From: Tsuneonella rigui
GTDB taxonomy: Bacteria > Pseudomonadota > Alphaproteobacteria > Sphingomonadales > Sphingomonadaceae
Length of the DNA stretch: 64,000 bases
NCBI RefSeq assembly: GCF_003958625.1
Contig: NZ_RSEL01000018.1
Span: 16,769 to 80,768 of the forward strand
Reading direction: 5' to 3'
In this document: one piece after another, positions 1 through 10,853 of the stretch
Position numbering within the stretch: the stretch's first letter is position 1
How the letters are laid out: every line of letters starts with the position of its first letter
Position numbers and translations under genes: made by a program
Notes under the pieces: generated by a model
What the model saw: only the letters and a program-made list of their open reading frames with translations
The model's database searches: none
Told to the model about the DNA's origin: nothing

Positions 1-640
1 GCGGATAGGCTCCGCTCCAAGAGAACGCGCCGCGGACGAGATCGCCCCACTGCGCGGGCGTCTTGGTGACCGTGCCGCCGTTGCACATCAGCGAGGATCC
101 GACAGTCGTGGCGCACTTGTAGGGCACGCCCGCCAGGGGCGCGCCGGCGGCAAACACGTCGGGATAGGTCGCCAGCATCACGTTGGTCATCGCCGCGCCG
201 GAGCTGAGGCCGGTGACGAAAATGCGGCTGGTGTCGCTGCCGTGGTGGCTGACCATCCAGTCGACCTGCTGTTTGATCGACAGCGGCTCGCCCGCGCCGC
301 GCTGGAAGTCGCTCTTGACGAAGAAGTTCCAGCACTTGGAGCTGTTGTTGGCGGCCTGTTGTTGCGGAAACACCAGCGCGACGCCGTACTGATCGGCCCA
401 TTTGGTCCAGCCGGTCTCGTCGTCCATGTCGGCGGCAGACTGGGTGCAACCGTGGATTACCACCACCAGTGGGCGGCCCGCGGCGAGGTTGGCGGGGACG
501 TATTCGAACATCTGAATGTTGCCGGGATTGCTCCCGAAGCTGGCCACCTGGGTCAGCGTGGCGGCGGCGGCATCGGTGGCGGTCGTCCCGACCATCGCGG
601 CCGCCATCAGGGCAAACGTCTTTAGTCCTCTCCAGCGCAT
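1..640 (-). CDS. PHB depolymerase-family secreted esterase (partial, C-terminus off window)
   Basis: The reading frame starts with ATG at 640, preceded by GGAG about 6 nt upstream, and runs off the left edge after about 213 residues. Residues 1-26 look like a Sec signal peptide ending in an Ala-rich stretch. An HGC oxyanion-type motif lies at residues 63-65 and the nucleophile elbow G-L-S-S-G at 144-148, so Ser146 is the predicted catalytic serine. This is the layout of the alpha/beta-hydrolase esterases of the PHB depolymerase/LpqC/feruloyl-esterase group. The substrate (polyester, acetylxylan or feruloyl ester) cannot be read from the fragment. The Asp and His of the triad would lie beyond the window. 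Confidence 0.85.
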   Translation of the reverse strand, partial: MRWRGLKTFALMAAAMVGTTATDAAAATLTQVASFGSNPGNIQMFEYVPANLAAGRPLVVVIHGCTQSAADMDDETGWTKWADQYGVALVFPQQQAANNSSKCWNFFVKSDFQRGAGEPLSIKQQVDWMVSHHGSDTSRIFVTGLSSGAAMTNVMLATYPDVFAAGAPLAGVPYKCATTVGSSLMCNGGTVTKTPAQWGDLVRGAFSWSGAYP

Positions 641-797
641 GACATTCTCCTCACCCATCGTTCTGGTTCTTCACTATCACGATAGCGAAGCGACGAGTGT
701 GACACGAATGTGCGCGAACGCAAGGTGCGAAAAATGTGTCGAGCAGCGATGGAGAGGAACCGGCTTTCCCGCGCAGCCGTAGCGTAACTTCGACCGG

Positions 798-1577
798 CTA
801 ACCGGCGATGGCTTTCGCCCTGTCCGCCAACCGCGTCACCGCCGCATCGTGGATCGCCGGGGCGCTGATCAGCAAGCCGAAGGCGCGGGGATCGCGCTTG
901 TTGTAATTGAGTGGGTGGCCGAAGGCGTCGGTTACCGCCGCCCCCGCTTCGCGGGCGATAAGCGCGGCGGCGCCGATGTCCCATTCCCAGCCCCACCGCA
1001 GCGTGGCGAGGAGATCGGCCTCGCCGCTCGCGACCATCGCCGCGCGCAGCGCGATCGAGTTGGGCTTGTCGACCATCACCAGGTCGCGGTCTTCCTTGGG
1101 CAGCGAATCGGCGGGGACGCGCGAGCCGGCGAACTCGGTGCGCTGCGATGCCTGCAGCTCCTCGCCGTTACGCCACGCTCCCTGGCCGGAGACCCCGCTC
1201 CAGTACTCGTCGCGCGCAGGAGCGGCGAGGAAGCCCATGAGGGGCCGCCGCTCGCTGATGAGGGCGACCGACACCGCCCAACCCGTGCGCCCGCGGATGA
1301 AGTCGCGGGTGCCGTCGACCGGGTCGACCAGCCAGATCAGGCCCTTGTCGAGGCGCGAGGGATCGTCGGCGGTTTCCTCGCTCAGCCAGCCCGCGGCGGG
1401 CAGCAGCGCTCCGAGCTCGCGCTTGAGGAAGGCGTCGACCTCGATATCCGCCGCGCACACCGGGTTGCCGGGCGCTTTCTCCCACGCCTCCAGCGCGTGG
1501 CCGCCGCCGGGCCACATGCCGAACGCGATCTCGCCGGCTTGCCGGACGATCGCTTCGAGGCGTTTTGCATCAATCAC
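798..1577 (-). CDS. Inositol monophosphatase-family phosphatase (CysQ/HisN-like)
   Basis: A protein of about 259 residues with the family metal-binding signatures: acidic E-E at residues 67-68, D-P-V-D-G-T at 85-90, and a C-terminal W-D-I-G-A-A motif. These ligate two or three Mg ions in Li-sensitive sugar and nucleotide phosphatases. The family covers inositol-1-phosphatase, PAP phosphatase (CysQ) and histidinol phosphatase (HisN); the sequence alone does not decide. The open frame extends upstream into sucC on the other strand, so I place the start at GTG 1577, just before V-I-D-A-K-R. No strong ribosome-binding site is visible and a TTG about 17 codons upstream is possible. It is divergent from sucC with about 100 bp between them. 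Confidence 0.85.
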   Translation of the reverse strand: MIDAKRLEAIVRQAGEIAFGMWPGGGHALEAWEKAPGNPVCAADIEVDAFLKRELGALLPAAGWLSEETADDPSRLDKGLIWLVDPVDGTRDFIRGRTGWAVSVALISERRPLMGFLAAPARDEYWSGVSGQGAWRNGEELQASQRTEFAGSRVPADSLPKEDRDLVMVDKPNSIALRAAMVASGEADLLATLRWGWEWDIGAAALIAREAGAAVTDAFGHPLNYNKRDPRAFGLLISAPAIHDAAVTRLADRAKAIAG

Positions 1578-1677
1578 AGCTTGGGCATTGGCGAGGCACA
1601 GTGTGCTTTTCAAGCGCGCCGAACCGTGCTTAGGCCCCGCGCAAACTCCCCCAGCACAAGAAAGCCCGACGGCTCCC

Positions 1678-2877
<1,200 letters not shown>

Positions 2878-2941
2878 GCGAGTTGACGCTTACGTAAAGG
2901 TTATCTAGAGGCGCACGCACGAACGAAGGAGCGCGATTGCC

Positions 2942-3688
2942 ATGAAAATCCTCGTCCCCGTCAAGCGGGTGATCGATTACAACGTGAAGCCGCGGGTCAA
3001 GGCCGACGGCACCGGGGTCGATCTCGCCAACGTCAAGATGAGCATGAACCCGTTCGACGAGATCGCGGTCGAGGAAGCCCTGCGCCTGCGCGAGAAGGGC
3101 GCGGCGACCGAGGTGATCGCGGTGTCGGTCGGCCCGGCCAAGGCGACCGAGACGCTGCGCACCGCGCTCGCGATGGGCGCCGACCGCGCGATCCTGGTCC
3201 AGACCGATGACGAGGTCGAGCCGCTGGCGGTCGCCAAGATCCTCAAGGCTATCGCCGACGCCGAAGCGCCCGGCCTGGTCATCCTCGGCAAGCAGGCGAT
3301 CGATGACGATTCGAACCAGACCGGCCAGATGCTCGCCGCGCTAATGGGCCGACCGCAGGGCACTTTCGCCAACGAAGTCACCGTCGAGGGCGACAGCGTC
3401 ACCGTGAAGCGCGAGATCGACGGCGGGCTCGAGACGGTGAAGCTATCGCTCCCCGCGATCGTCACCACCGACCTGCGCCTCAACGAGCCGCGCTACGCCT
3501 CGCTGCCCAACATCATGAAGGCCAAGTCCAAGCCGCTCGATACCAAGAGCCCGGCCGACTACGGCGTCGACACCGCCCCGCGTTTGAAGACCGTCAAGGT
3601 CAACGAGCCGCCGGTGCGCCAGGCCGGCATCAAGGTCGCCGATGTCGACGAGCTAGTCGGCAAGCTCAAAGCCCTCGGCATCGCCTGA
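2942..3688 (+). CDS. etfB: Electron transfer flavoprotein, beta subunit
   Basis: A 248-residue protein starting [19 protein letters not shown], typical of EtfB. It contains the beta-subunit signature region (V-K-R-E-I-D-G-G near residue 159, then [16 protein letters not shown]) that binds AMP and contacts EtfA. EtfAB accepts electrons from acyl-CoA and other flavin dehydrogenases and passes them to ETF-ubiquinone oxidoreductase. GAAGGAGCG lies a few bases before the ATG. It is followed by etfA after 25 bp, so the two are cotranscribed. The 64-bp gap after sucC holds TTGACG and a TTACGTAA palindrome, but I see no well-spaced -10. Confidence 0.97.
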   Translation: MKILVPVKRVIDYNVKPRVKADGTGVDLANVKMSMNPFDEIAVEEALRLREKGAATEVIAVSVGPAKATETLRTALAMGADRAILVQTDDEVEPLAVAKILKAIADAEAPGLVILGKQAIDDDSNQTGQMLAALMGRPQGTFANEVTVEGDSVTVKREIDGGLETVKLSLPAIVTTDLRLNEPRYASLPNIMKAKSKPLDTKSPADYGVDTAPRLKTVKVNEPPVRQAGIKVADVDELVGKLKALGIA

Positions 3689-3713
3689 GCCCTGATCGGA
3701 AAGGATTAGATAG

Positions 3714-4643
3714 ATGAAGACTCTCGTTCTGGTCGAGCACGACAACAGCAGCGTCAAGGACGCCACCCTCAGCACGGTGACCGCCGCTTCCAAGCTCGGC
3801 GAAGTGCACCTGCTGGTCGCCGGCAAGGGCTGCGCGGGCGTGGCCGATGCCGCGGCCAAGATCGCGGGCGTGGGCAAGGTCCACCTCGCCGACGACGCCG
3901 CCTACGAGCACCAGCTGGCCGAGAACCTCGCGCCGCTAATCGTCGACCTGATGGGCCACCACGACGCGTTCCTCGCGCCCGCCACCACCACCGGCAAGAA
4001 CGTCGCCCCGCGGGTCGCCGCGCTGCTCGACGTGATGCAGGTGTCGGAGATCATCGGCATCGAGGGCGACAAGACCTTCGTCCGCCCGATCTATGCCGGC
4101 AACGCCATCGCCACGGTCGAATCGTCCGATCCCAAGCTCGTCATCACAGTGCGCGGCACCGCGTTCGACAAGGCGGCGAGCGAGGGCGGCGCGGGCACCG
4201 TCGAGGCCGTCAGCGGCGCGGGCGATGCCGGGCTGTCGACCTTCCAGGGCAGCGAGCTCGCCAAGAGCGAGCGCCCCGAGCTGACCAGCGCCAAGGTCAT
4301 CGTCTCGGGCGGCCGCGCGCTCAAGGACAGCGAGACGTTCAAGGAGCTGATCTTCCCGCTGGCCGACAAGCTCAACGCCGGCGTCGGTGCCAGCCGCGCG
4401 GCGGTCGACGCGGGCTACGTGCCCAACGACTTCCAGGTCGGCCAGACCGGCAAGATCGTCGCGCCGGAAGTCTACATCGCAGTCGGCATCTCGGGCGCGA
4501 TCCAGCACTTGGCCGGCATGAAGGACTCCAAGACCATCATCGCCATCAACAAGGACGAGGACGCCCCGATCTTCCAGGTTGCGGACATCGGCCTGGTCGG
4601 CGACTTGTTCAAGATCGTGCCGGAGCTGACCGGGAAGCTCTGA
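3714..4643 (+). CDS. etfA: Electron transfer flavoprotein, alpha subunit
   Basis: A 309-residue FAD-binding subunit of ETF. The C-terminal FAD domain is intact: V-S-G-G-R-A-L-K near residue 200, then [11 protein letters not shown], the Q-V-G-Q-T-G-K segment, [12 protein letters not shown] and I-N-K-D. These contact the flavin ribityl, pyrophosphate and adenine groups. It forms the heterodimer with EtfB encoded 25 bp upstream. The normal length and intact signature leave no doubt about identity. A GC-rich hairpin without a T-tract follows the stop and may end the sucC-etfBA unit. Confidence 0.97.
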   Translation: MKTLVLVEHDNSSVKDATLSTVTAASKLGEVHLLVAGKGCAGVADAAAKIAGVGKVHLADDAAYEHQLAENLAPLIVDLMGHHDAFLAPATTTGKNVAPRVAALLDVMQVSEIIGIEGDKTFVRPIYAGNAIATVESSDPKLVITVRGTAFDKAASEGGAGTVEAVSGAGDAGLSTFQGSELAKSERPELTSAKVIVSGGRALKDSETFKELIFPLADKLNAGVGASRAAVDAGYVPNDFQVGQTGKIVAPEVYIAVGISGAIQHLAGMKDSKTIIAINKDEDAPIFQVADIGLVGDLFKIVPELTGKL

Positions 4644-4657
4644 TTGCAATCGCTAAT

Positions 4658-4679
4658 CCGCTCACTAAAGTGGGAGCGG
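4658..4679 (+). terminator. Weak hairpin after etfA
   Basis: CCGCTC and GAGCGG form a 6-bp stem that continues with AC/GT across one bulged base, 15 nt after the etfA stop. There is no T-tract, so it may only be a partial or Rho-assisted terminator. It also lies just ahead of the next start codon, inside a possible TTGCAA-N16-TAAAGT promoter. Confidence 0.3.
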
Positions 4680-4686
4680 GGGCGGT

Positions 4687-5601
4687 ATGATCGGTCGCTT
4701 AAGTCTTTTATTGCTGATGTCGTTAGGTGCGGCCGACGTCGCCTTTGCGAAAGACCGGCCAAGCACGGTTGTCTTACAGCCGAGTTCCAATTGGTACCTC
4801 GACTATGCCGATGGATATTGTCGCTTGGCGCGGCAGTTCGGCGTTGGCGACCATAAGACCGTCTTCTACCTCGAACAGTATGAGCCGGACAATCGGTTCA
4901 CAGTGCTAGTAGCCGGCCCGGATTTCGTTGCGGAGAAAGTTCACCGCGGAAAATTGCGCTTTGGCGTCGACGGCGCGGAAGCGCTTGGCGAGCGGCTGAA
5001 GGCCAAACTAATGGACGGTTACGGTGAAGGCGTGTCCATCGGGGGAATGGGACTGCTCCCCAACGCGAACCCACTTCCAGGAAAGCGCATTCCTGCTGGT
5101 TCGACTGACTATCAAGCCCCGCCAAGTCCGACCTCGCTCGCGCCCGCCGACGTTGCGCATATTTCCTATTTCGAGTTGCTTGAAGGGGATCGCCCCGTCG
5201 CCAGGCTGGAACTCGGCCGGATGAGTGAGCCGGTCAAAGCAATGAACGCCTGTACGGAGGAACTGCTCACACATTGGGGGATCGACGTCGTGGCGAACCG
5301 CACGCGGAAGCGCGCTCCAGAGCCCACGACGAGCCCGGCCACCTGGATCTCTTACTCTGATTACCCGAAGGAGCTCTTACGCGAAGGAAGAGAGGGTACA
5401 GTCTACTTTCGGTTCGATGTGGACGAGACCGGCAAGGCCACTGGTTGCCATGTCCAACAATCAACACGGCCAGATGGTTTCGACGAAGCAGTGTGCAAGA
5501 GCCTAATGCGGCGGGCTCGATTCGAACCGGCACTCGGCGCCGATGGGAAACCGATTGCCTCATACTGGCGGAGCTCGGTGAGCTTCCAGATTCCGAGCTA
5601 G
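4687..5601 (+). CDS. Secreted protein with a TonB C-terminal domain
   Basis: 304 residues. Residues 1-21 form a Sec signal peptide ending VAFA. The N-terminal two thirds are not recognised. Residues about 222-304 match a TonB_C domain ([14 protein letters not shown] then [10 protein letters not shown] and a basic R-R-A-R-F-E-P stretch). There is no N-terminal membrane anchor or Pro-rich spanner, so it is not a classic energy transducer. Sphingomonads carry many such orphan TonB-C proteins of unknown role. Base composition is lower than its neighbours (33 of 60 bases G/C in 4741-4800). The stop overlaps the stop of the convergent GNAT gene (CTAG). Confidence 0.8.
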   Translation: MIGRLSLLLLMSLGAADVAFAKDRPSTVVLQPSSNWYLDYADGYCRLARQFGVGDHKTVFYLEQYEPDNRFTVLVAGPDFVAEKVHRGKLRFGVDGAEALGERLKAKLMDGYGEGVSIGGMGLLPNANPLPGKRIPAGSTDYQAPPSPTSLAPADVAHISYFELLEGDRPVARLELGRMSEPVKAMNACTEELLTHWGIDVVANRTRKRAPEPTTSPATWISYSDYPKELLREGREGTVYFRFDVDETGKATGCHVQQSTRPDGFDEAVCKSLMRRARFEPALGADGKPIASYWRSSVSFQIPS

Positions 5602-6128
5602 GCGCTCGCGCGGCTGAAAAGCTGAATTTCTGCACCGTCCGGTAACTGTGCTTCGCGCGTGGGCTTGAAGCCGAGGCGCTCCGCGAGCGCGATCGAGGGT
5701 CCATTCGCTGGCTCGATCATGCACACCACTTCGCGCGGACCGTGCTCGTGGTCGAACCAGCTTAGCGCGGCCGTCATCGCTTCGCGGGCGATGCCTTTGC
5801 CGAAGTGGCTTTCCGCCAAAATCCATCCGGCTTCCGGCTTGTCGTCGAAGTCTTCGCCCAATCCGCGCCACGAGTGGAATACGCCGCAGTTGCCGATGAT
5901 GGCCTCGCCGCCGCGCTCGCGGACCATGAAGGTGCCGTAGCCGTAGAGCGACCACGAGCCGGCGTTGCGTAGCAGGCGGGCGTGCATGTCGACCGAATCC
6001 GGGACCATGTTGCCGAGGAAGCGGCGGACGGCGTCGGGCGCCATCATTGCCTCGAGCAACGGCCGGTCGCTCGCGCGCGGGCGCCACAGCTCGAGCCGCT
6101 CGGTGGTCAGGAACGGGCCTTCCTTCAC
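5598..6128 (-). CDS. GNAT-family N-acetyltransferase (RimJ/RimL type)
   Basis: 176 residues beginning with GTG at 6128. It opens with the L-T-T-E-R-L-E-L-W-R-P strand typical of RimJ/RimL-type acetyltransferases. The acetyl-CoA site region (H-F-G-K-G-I-A-R-E-A-M) and the C-terminal N-G-P-S-I-A-L-A-E-R-L-G-F motif are present. The substrate, either a protein N-terminus or a small amine, is unknown. Its start codon overlaps the stop of the upstream DUF445 gene (GTGA), so translation is probably coupled as the last gene of the efflux operon. Confidence 0.88.
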   Translation of the reverse strand: MKEGPFLTTERLELWRPRASDRPLLEAMMAPDAVRRFLGNMVPDSVDMHARLLRNAGSWSLYGYGTFMVRERGGEAIIGNCGVFHSWRGLGEDFDDKPEAGWILAESHFGKGIAREAMTAALSWFDHEHGPREVVCMIEPANGPSIALAERLGFKPTREAQLPDGAEIQLFSRASA

Positions 6129-7417
6129 AGCAGGACGTCGGCCGTATGGATCGCGACCCCGACCAGACCGCCCACCAGCGTGCCGTTCATGCGGATGAAC
6201 TGGAGGTCGCGGCCGACCGCACTCTCAATCCGGTCGGTCACGGTGCGCGCGTCCCACCGGCGGACGGTTTCCGACACGAGGCGCACGATCTGTCCACCGT
6301 AGCGGGTCGCGATGCCGACTGCCGTGCGACGGGCGAAGCGATTGAGCTGCAGCTGCATGCGCGGATCGTCGCGCAGGACTTTGCCCAGCTCCGCCAGGCT
6401 TTCGCCGAGTTGGCCGCCCAAGGCGCTACCCGGCTCGCGCGCGGTCTTGATCAGCGAGGCGCGGATACGCTCCCATACGCCGATCCACCACGTCGCGACC
6501 GCCGGGTTGTCGAGCAGCTCGTTCTTCATCCGCTCGATCTTCTCGCGCGTCTCGGGATCGTGCAGCAGGTCGCTCGCGAGTTTGCTGAGGCCTTCGTCGA
6601 GCTTGCCGCGTAGAGGGTGGTCGGGATCGACCAGCACCTCGGCGAGCAACTTGTAGAGCCCGTCGAGCACTGAGTTGGCGAGCTTTTCGTCAAGGCCGGT
6701 CCAGCGCACGAGGCCGTTGGCCTTCTCGTGGATCATGTCGCGGATCATGCCTTCGTTGGCCTCGATCGTGAGGCCCGCCCAGCGCACCGCCGAATCGATC
6801 AGCGGCAGGTGCCGCCGGTCGGCAATCGCGGCGGTCAGCATCTGGCCGAGCAGCGGCGCGACCTCGACCTTGGCGGCGAGCGTTTTCAGCCCGCCGCGTA
6901 CTTGCGTGCCCAACCGCTCGGGATCGAGCGATTCGAGAAACTCGGCCAGCAATTCGCTAGCCCCCGCGCGAAGGCGGGCGCCGGTCTCGCCCTGCGTCGG
7001 TGCAGCGAGATACTCGCCGACCGCCTTGGCGAGGTTCATGTCGCGCATCCGACGGGCGACGACCGAAGGGGTCAGGAAGTTGTCCTGCAGGAACGCCGCC
7101 ATCGTATCGGCGATGCGATCCTTGTTCTCCGGAATGATCGCGGTGTGCGGGATCGGCAACCCCAGCGGGCGGCGGAACAGCGCGGTGACCGCGAACCAGT
7201 CGGCCAGCCCGCCGACCATCGCAGCCTCGGCAAACGCGCGGACGAAGCCCCACGCGGGATGCAAGTCGAGCCAGTGGCTGCTGGCAACGAACAGCGCCGC
7301 CATCGCCACCAGCATGCCGGTGGCGGTCCGGCGCATGGTCCGCGCGCGATCTGGAACGGTCGGGATGCCCCCCATCCCCCGCCAACGCTGGCGGGCCGGC
7401 AGGGTTTCGCCACTCAC
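6125..7417 (-). CDS. DUF445 family inner-membrane protein
   Basis: Up to 430 residues. After a short N-terminus come hydrophobic segments (about 34-50 and 58-75) with the family motif G-G-L-A-D-W-F-A-V-T-A-L-F-R-R-P, then a long amphipathic region with repeated helical stretches and a final transmembrane helix near the C-terminus (F-I-R-M-N-G-T-L-V-G-G-L-V-G-V). This is the layout of DUF445/YjiN proteins, whose function is not established. GTG 7417 overlaps the stop of the RND gene as GTGA with GGAG 3 nt before it; a downstream ATG at Met15 or Met28 is also possible. Confidence 0.88.
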   Translation of the reverse strand: MSGETLPARQRWRGMGGIPTVPDRARTMRRTATGMLVAMAALFVASSHWLDLHPAWGFVRAFAEAAMVGGLADWFAVTALFRRPLGLPIPHTAIIPENKDRIADTMAAFLQDNFLTPSVVARRMRDMNLAKAVGEYLAAPTQGETGARLRAGASELLAEFLESLDPERLGTQVRGGLKTLAAKVEVAPLLGQMLTAAIADRRHLPLIDSAVRWAGLTIEANEGMIRDMIHEKANGLVRWTGLDEKLANSVLDGLYKLLAEVLVDPDHPLRGKLDEGLSKLASDLLHDPETREKIERMKNELLDNPAVATWWIGVWERIRASLIKTAREPGSALGGQLGESLAELGKVLRDDPRMQLQLNRFARRTAVGIATRYGGQIVRLVSETVRRWDARTVTDRIESAVGRDLQFIRMNGTLVGGLVGVAIHTADVLL

Positions 7418-10400
7418 TCCGCGGGCAGGCCTTCCGCGCCGTGGCGAGGCGGCGTGACCACGTTTTCGTCACCCGGCTTGTAGGTGAGGAAGCGGGTGCG
7501 CAGCCACGGCCCGATGCGCTTCTCGAACCCGTCGGCCAGGCTGAAGCCTGCCGGGATCAGCACCAGCGTGAGGATGGTCGACAGGATCAGTCCACCGATC
7601 ACCACGATGCCCATCGGCGCGCGCCAGGCGCCGTCGCCCGATAGCGACAGCGCGGTCGGCACCATGCCGGCGGTCATCGCGACGGTCGTCATGACGATCG
7701 GCTGCGCGCGCTTGTGGCCCGCGTCGATGATCGCTGTCTTCTTGGGCACGCCGTGCGCCATCTCCTCGATCGCGAAGTCGATCAGCAGGATCGAGTTCTT
7801 GGCGACGATCCCCAGCAGCATCAGCAGGCCGATGTAGACCGGCATCGAGATCGGCTCTCCGCTGATCGCCAAAGCGAGCACGCCGCCCAAGGGCGCGAGC
7901 AGGAGCGAGGTCATGTTCACCAGCGGCGAGACGAACCGCTTGTAGAGCAGCACCAGCACCGCGAAGACGAGGAAGATCCCGCTGACCACGGCGATGCCGA
8001 AGTTGGTGATCATCTCGGCCTGCCACTTGTCCTCGCCGACGGGGGCGTTCGACACGCCCTGCGGCAGGTTCTCCATGATCGGCAGCTTCTGGATCGACTG
8101 CATGACCGGGCCCTTGACCACGCCCTGGCCAAGGTCCGCGCCGACGAACACGCGGCGCGACTGGTTATAGCGCTGGATCTGCGTCGGGCCGGCGCCGAAG
8201 CGGATCTCCGCCACGCGGCTCAATGGTACCGAGCCGCCGGCGGTGGTCGGGACGGGCAGGTTCTCGATCGTCGACAGGTCCTGGCGCGACGAGCGCGGCA
8301 GCTTCACCCGGATCGGCACCTGCCGGTCCGAAAGCGAGAACTTGGCCGCGTTCTGGTCGATCTCGCCGAGGGTCGCGATGCGGATCGTCTGGCTGAGCGC
8401 CGCGGTGGTGACGCCGAGCTGCGCAGCGAGGTCGAGCCGCGGCACGATCACGAGCTCAGGCCGCTGCAGGTCCGCCGCGATGCGCGGGGCGACGACGCCG
8501 GGGATCGTGCGCATCTGCTCGATCAGCGTCTGCGCGGTCTTTTCCAGGAGCTCGGAGTTGGAGCCCGACAGCATCACCGAAATGTCGCGGCCGGAACCGC
8601 CCCCGCCACCGCCGCCGTTCTGCGACTGGAAGCTGACCCGCGCATCGGCGATTGCCTGGAGCTCGGGGCCGAGGCGGCGCTCGAAATCGACGCTCTTGGT
8701 TTCGCGCTCTTCGGGGTCCTTGAGCGCGGCGTACAGAGTGGCATTGCCTTCGCGGACGCTCTCCATCACCCGCTCGACCTCGGGCTGGCGCTCCATGATC
8801 TTGGTCACCCGGTCGGCGACCGCGGTGGTCTGCTCGAGCGTGGTGCCCGGGACCATCTCGATCGAGACGATGCTGGTGTCCTGGTTCTCGTTCGGCTGGA
8901 ACTGCTGCGGCAGCGTCGCCAGCATGCCGAAGGTCACCACCAGCGCGTACACCCCGAGCAGGAAGGCGTAGAACCGGTGATCGCGCATGCGCGCACCGAA
9001 ACGGTCGGCAAAGGTACGGTACCATTCGCCGAAGGAGCCGAACTTGCCGAGAAACCAGCGTAAGGCTCGGCCCACGAGGTAGGCGAGGCCGAATGCCACG
9101 AACGGCGCGACCAGCACCGCCAGGATCGTCGGGATCACCTTGCTGAGGAGCTGGATTGTCGTCTGCGCCCCGACGAAACCGATCACGAGGATGAGCAGGA
9201 CGGGGAGGATGGCGAGCAGCCGGTACCACCAAGTGCCGGGCACCCGCACGATCTGCGCGCGCAGTTCCTGGCTGCGCGTGCCGTCGAGCGTCCAGCGCAG
9301 GACGTTCATGTAGACGTCCATCGCCCGGCCTTCGCCGTGCTCCGCCTGACCGTGGGCCTTGAGGAAGTACGCCGAGATCATCGGCGTGATCAGGCGCGCG
9401 ACCGCAAGGCTCATCAGCACCGCCACCACCACGGTGAGGCCAAATGCCTTGAAGAACTGGCCCGAGACGCCCGGCATCAGCCCGACCGGCAGGAACACCG
9501 CGACAATCGAGAAGGTGGTAGCGACCACCGCGAGGCCGATCTCGTCAGCCGCGTCGATCGACGCCTGGTAGGCCGATTTGCCCATGCGCATGTGTCGGAC
9601 GATGTTCTCAATCTCGACGATGGCGTCGTCGACCAGCACCCCCGCGACCAGGCTCAGCGCGAGCAGCGAGAGGAAGTTGAGCGTGAACCCGAGCAGGTCC
9701 ATGAACCAGAAGGTCGGGATCGCCGACAGCGGGATCGCGATCGCGCTGATGATCGTCGCGCGCCAGTCGCGCAGGAACAGGAACACCACCACGATCGCCA
9801 GCACCGCGCCTTCGACCAGCGCTTCCATCGAGCTCGAATACTGGCCCTTGGTGTAGGTCACCTGGGTGAACAGGCGGGTGAAGTGGACCTGCGGGTTGTC
9901 CTTCTGGATCTGCTCCAGCTTCTTCATCGCCTCGTCGTAGACGGTGACGTCGGAGGCGCCGCGCGCACGCTCGAAGCCGAAGGTTACCACCTCGCGCCCG
10001 TGCAGCTTGGCGGTGCGGGTCTTTTCCGAATAGCCGTCGGTGACGGTGGCGACATCGGACAGCTTGGCCGTGCGGCCACCGCCGAGGTTGATACGCGTAT
10101 TGCCGAGGTCGTACGCGCTCTTGGCATTACCCAGCACGCGGACCGACTGGCGCGAGCCGCCGATCTCGGCCGCGCCGCCCGCTGCGTCGACGTTGGTCGT
10201 CCGCAGCGCCTGGTTGATCGCGCTTGCGGTGACGCCGAGCGACTGCATGCGCGCCGGATCGAGCACCACGCTGATCTCGCGGTCCACGCCGCCCGCACGG
10301 CTGACGGTGGCCATGCCGTCGATCGACAGCAGTTCCTTCGACACGGTGTCGTCGATGAACCAGCTCAGCTGCTCGATCGTCATGTCGTCGGCGCTGACCG

Positions 10401-10836
10401 CGAAGTAGGCGATCGAGCCGCCACCGCCGGCTTCCACCTTGAACACGCGCGGCTCGAGGATGCCGTCGGGCAGGTCGCCGCGGATCTGGTCGACCGCGTT
10501 CTTCACCTCGTTGACCGCGTCGTCGATGTCGGTGCCGATGGAGAACTGCACCATCGACTGCGAATTGCCCTCAGCCGCGGTCGAGGAGATTTCCTCCACT
10601 CCGCTGATCGAACGGGCCGCCGCTTCCACCTTCTGCGTGATCTGTGTCTCGATCTCGGTCGGCGCCGCGCCCGGCTGCGAGATCGAGACGATCACTGCCG
10701 GGAATTCGACGTCCGGCATCTGGTTCACGTCCATCCGGATGAACGAGACGATGCCGGCGATGCACAGGCCGATGAAGAACACGATCGGAATGACCGGGTT
10801 GCGGATCGACCAGGCCGAGATGTTGCGCATGTTCAT
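7414..10836 (-). CDS. RND-family multidrug efflux transporter (inner-membrane pump)
   Basis: 1140 residues, about 100 longer than AcrB-type pumps. It starts in the cytoplasm with the N-terminal helix and TM1 ([12 protein letters not shown]). The relay motif in TM4 ([11 protein letters not shown]) supplies the Asp pair for proton transfer, and the TM10 Lys is in G-I-V-A-K-N-S-I-L. Two porter-domain halves are visible. The second contains a Gly-rich loop (N-G-G-G-G-G-G-G-S). The odd part is residues about 535-595, between TM6 and TM7: two extra strongly hydrophobic segments not found in the canonical fold. It lies 17 bp after the adaptor gene, in the same operon. No outer-membrane TolC-type gene is in the window. 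Confidence 0.95.
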   Translation of the reverse strand: MNMRNISAWSIRNPVIPIVFFIGLCIAGIVSFIRMDVNQMPDVEFPAVIVSISQPGAAPTEIETQITQKVEAAARSISGVEEISSTAAEGNSQSMVQFSIGTDIDDAVNEVKNAVDQIRGDLPDGILEPRVFKVEAGGGGSIAYFAVSADDMTIEQLSWFIDDTVSKELLSIDGMATVSRAGGVDREISVVLDPARMQSLGVTASAINQALRTTNVDAAGGAAEIGGSRQSVRVLGNAKSAYDLGNTRINLGGGRTAKLSDVATVTDGYSEKTRTAKLHGREVVTFGFERARGASDVTVYDEAMKKLEQIQKDNPQVHFTRLFTQVTYTKGQYSSSMEALVEGAVLAIVVVFLFLRDWRATIISAIAIPLSAIPTFWFMDLLGFTLNFLSLLALSLVAGVLVDDAIVEIENIVRHMRMGKSAYQASIDAADEIGLAVVATTFSIVAVFLPVGLMPGVSGQFFKAFGLTVVVAVLMSLAVARLITPMISAYFLKAHGQAEHGEGRAMDVYMNVLRWTLDGTRSQELRAQIVRVPGTWWYRLLAILPVLLILVIGFVGAQTTIQLLSKVIPTILAVLVAPFVAFGLAYLVGRALRWFLGKFGSFGEWYRTFADRFGARMRDHRFYAFLLGVYALVVTFGMLATLPQQFQPNENQDTSIVSIEMVPGTTLEQTTAVADRVTKIMERQPEVERVMESVREGNATLYAALKDPEERETKSVDFERRLGPELQAIADARVSFQSQNGGGGGGGSGRDISVMLSGSNSELLEKTAQTLIEQMRTIPGVVAPRIAADLQRPELVIVPRLDLAAQLGVTTAALSQTIRIATLGEIDQNAAKFSLSDRQVPIRVKLPRSSRQDLSTIENLPVPTTAGGSVPLSRVAEIRFGAGPTQIQRYNQSRRVFVGADLGQGVVKGPVMQSIQKLPIMENLPQGVSNAPVGEDKWQAEMITNFGIAVVSGIFLVFAVLVLLYKRFVSPLVNMTSLLLAPLGGVLALAISGEPISMPVYIGLLMLLGIVAKNSILLIDFAIEEMAHGVPKKTAIIDAGHKRAQPIVMTTVAMTAGMVPTALSLSGDGAWRAPMGIVVIGGLILSTILTLVLIPAGFSLADGFEKRIGPWLRTRFLTYKPGDENVVTPPRHGAEGLPAE

Positions 10837-10853
10837 GGGTCGTATCCCGGCGC

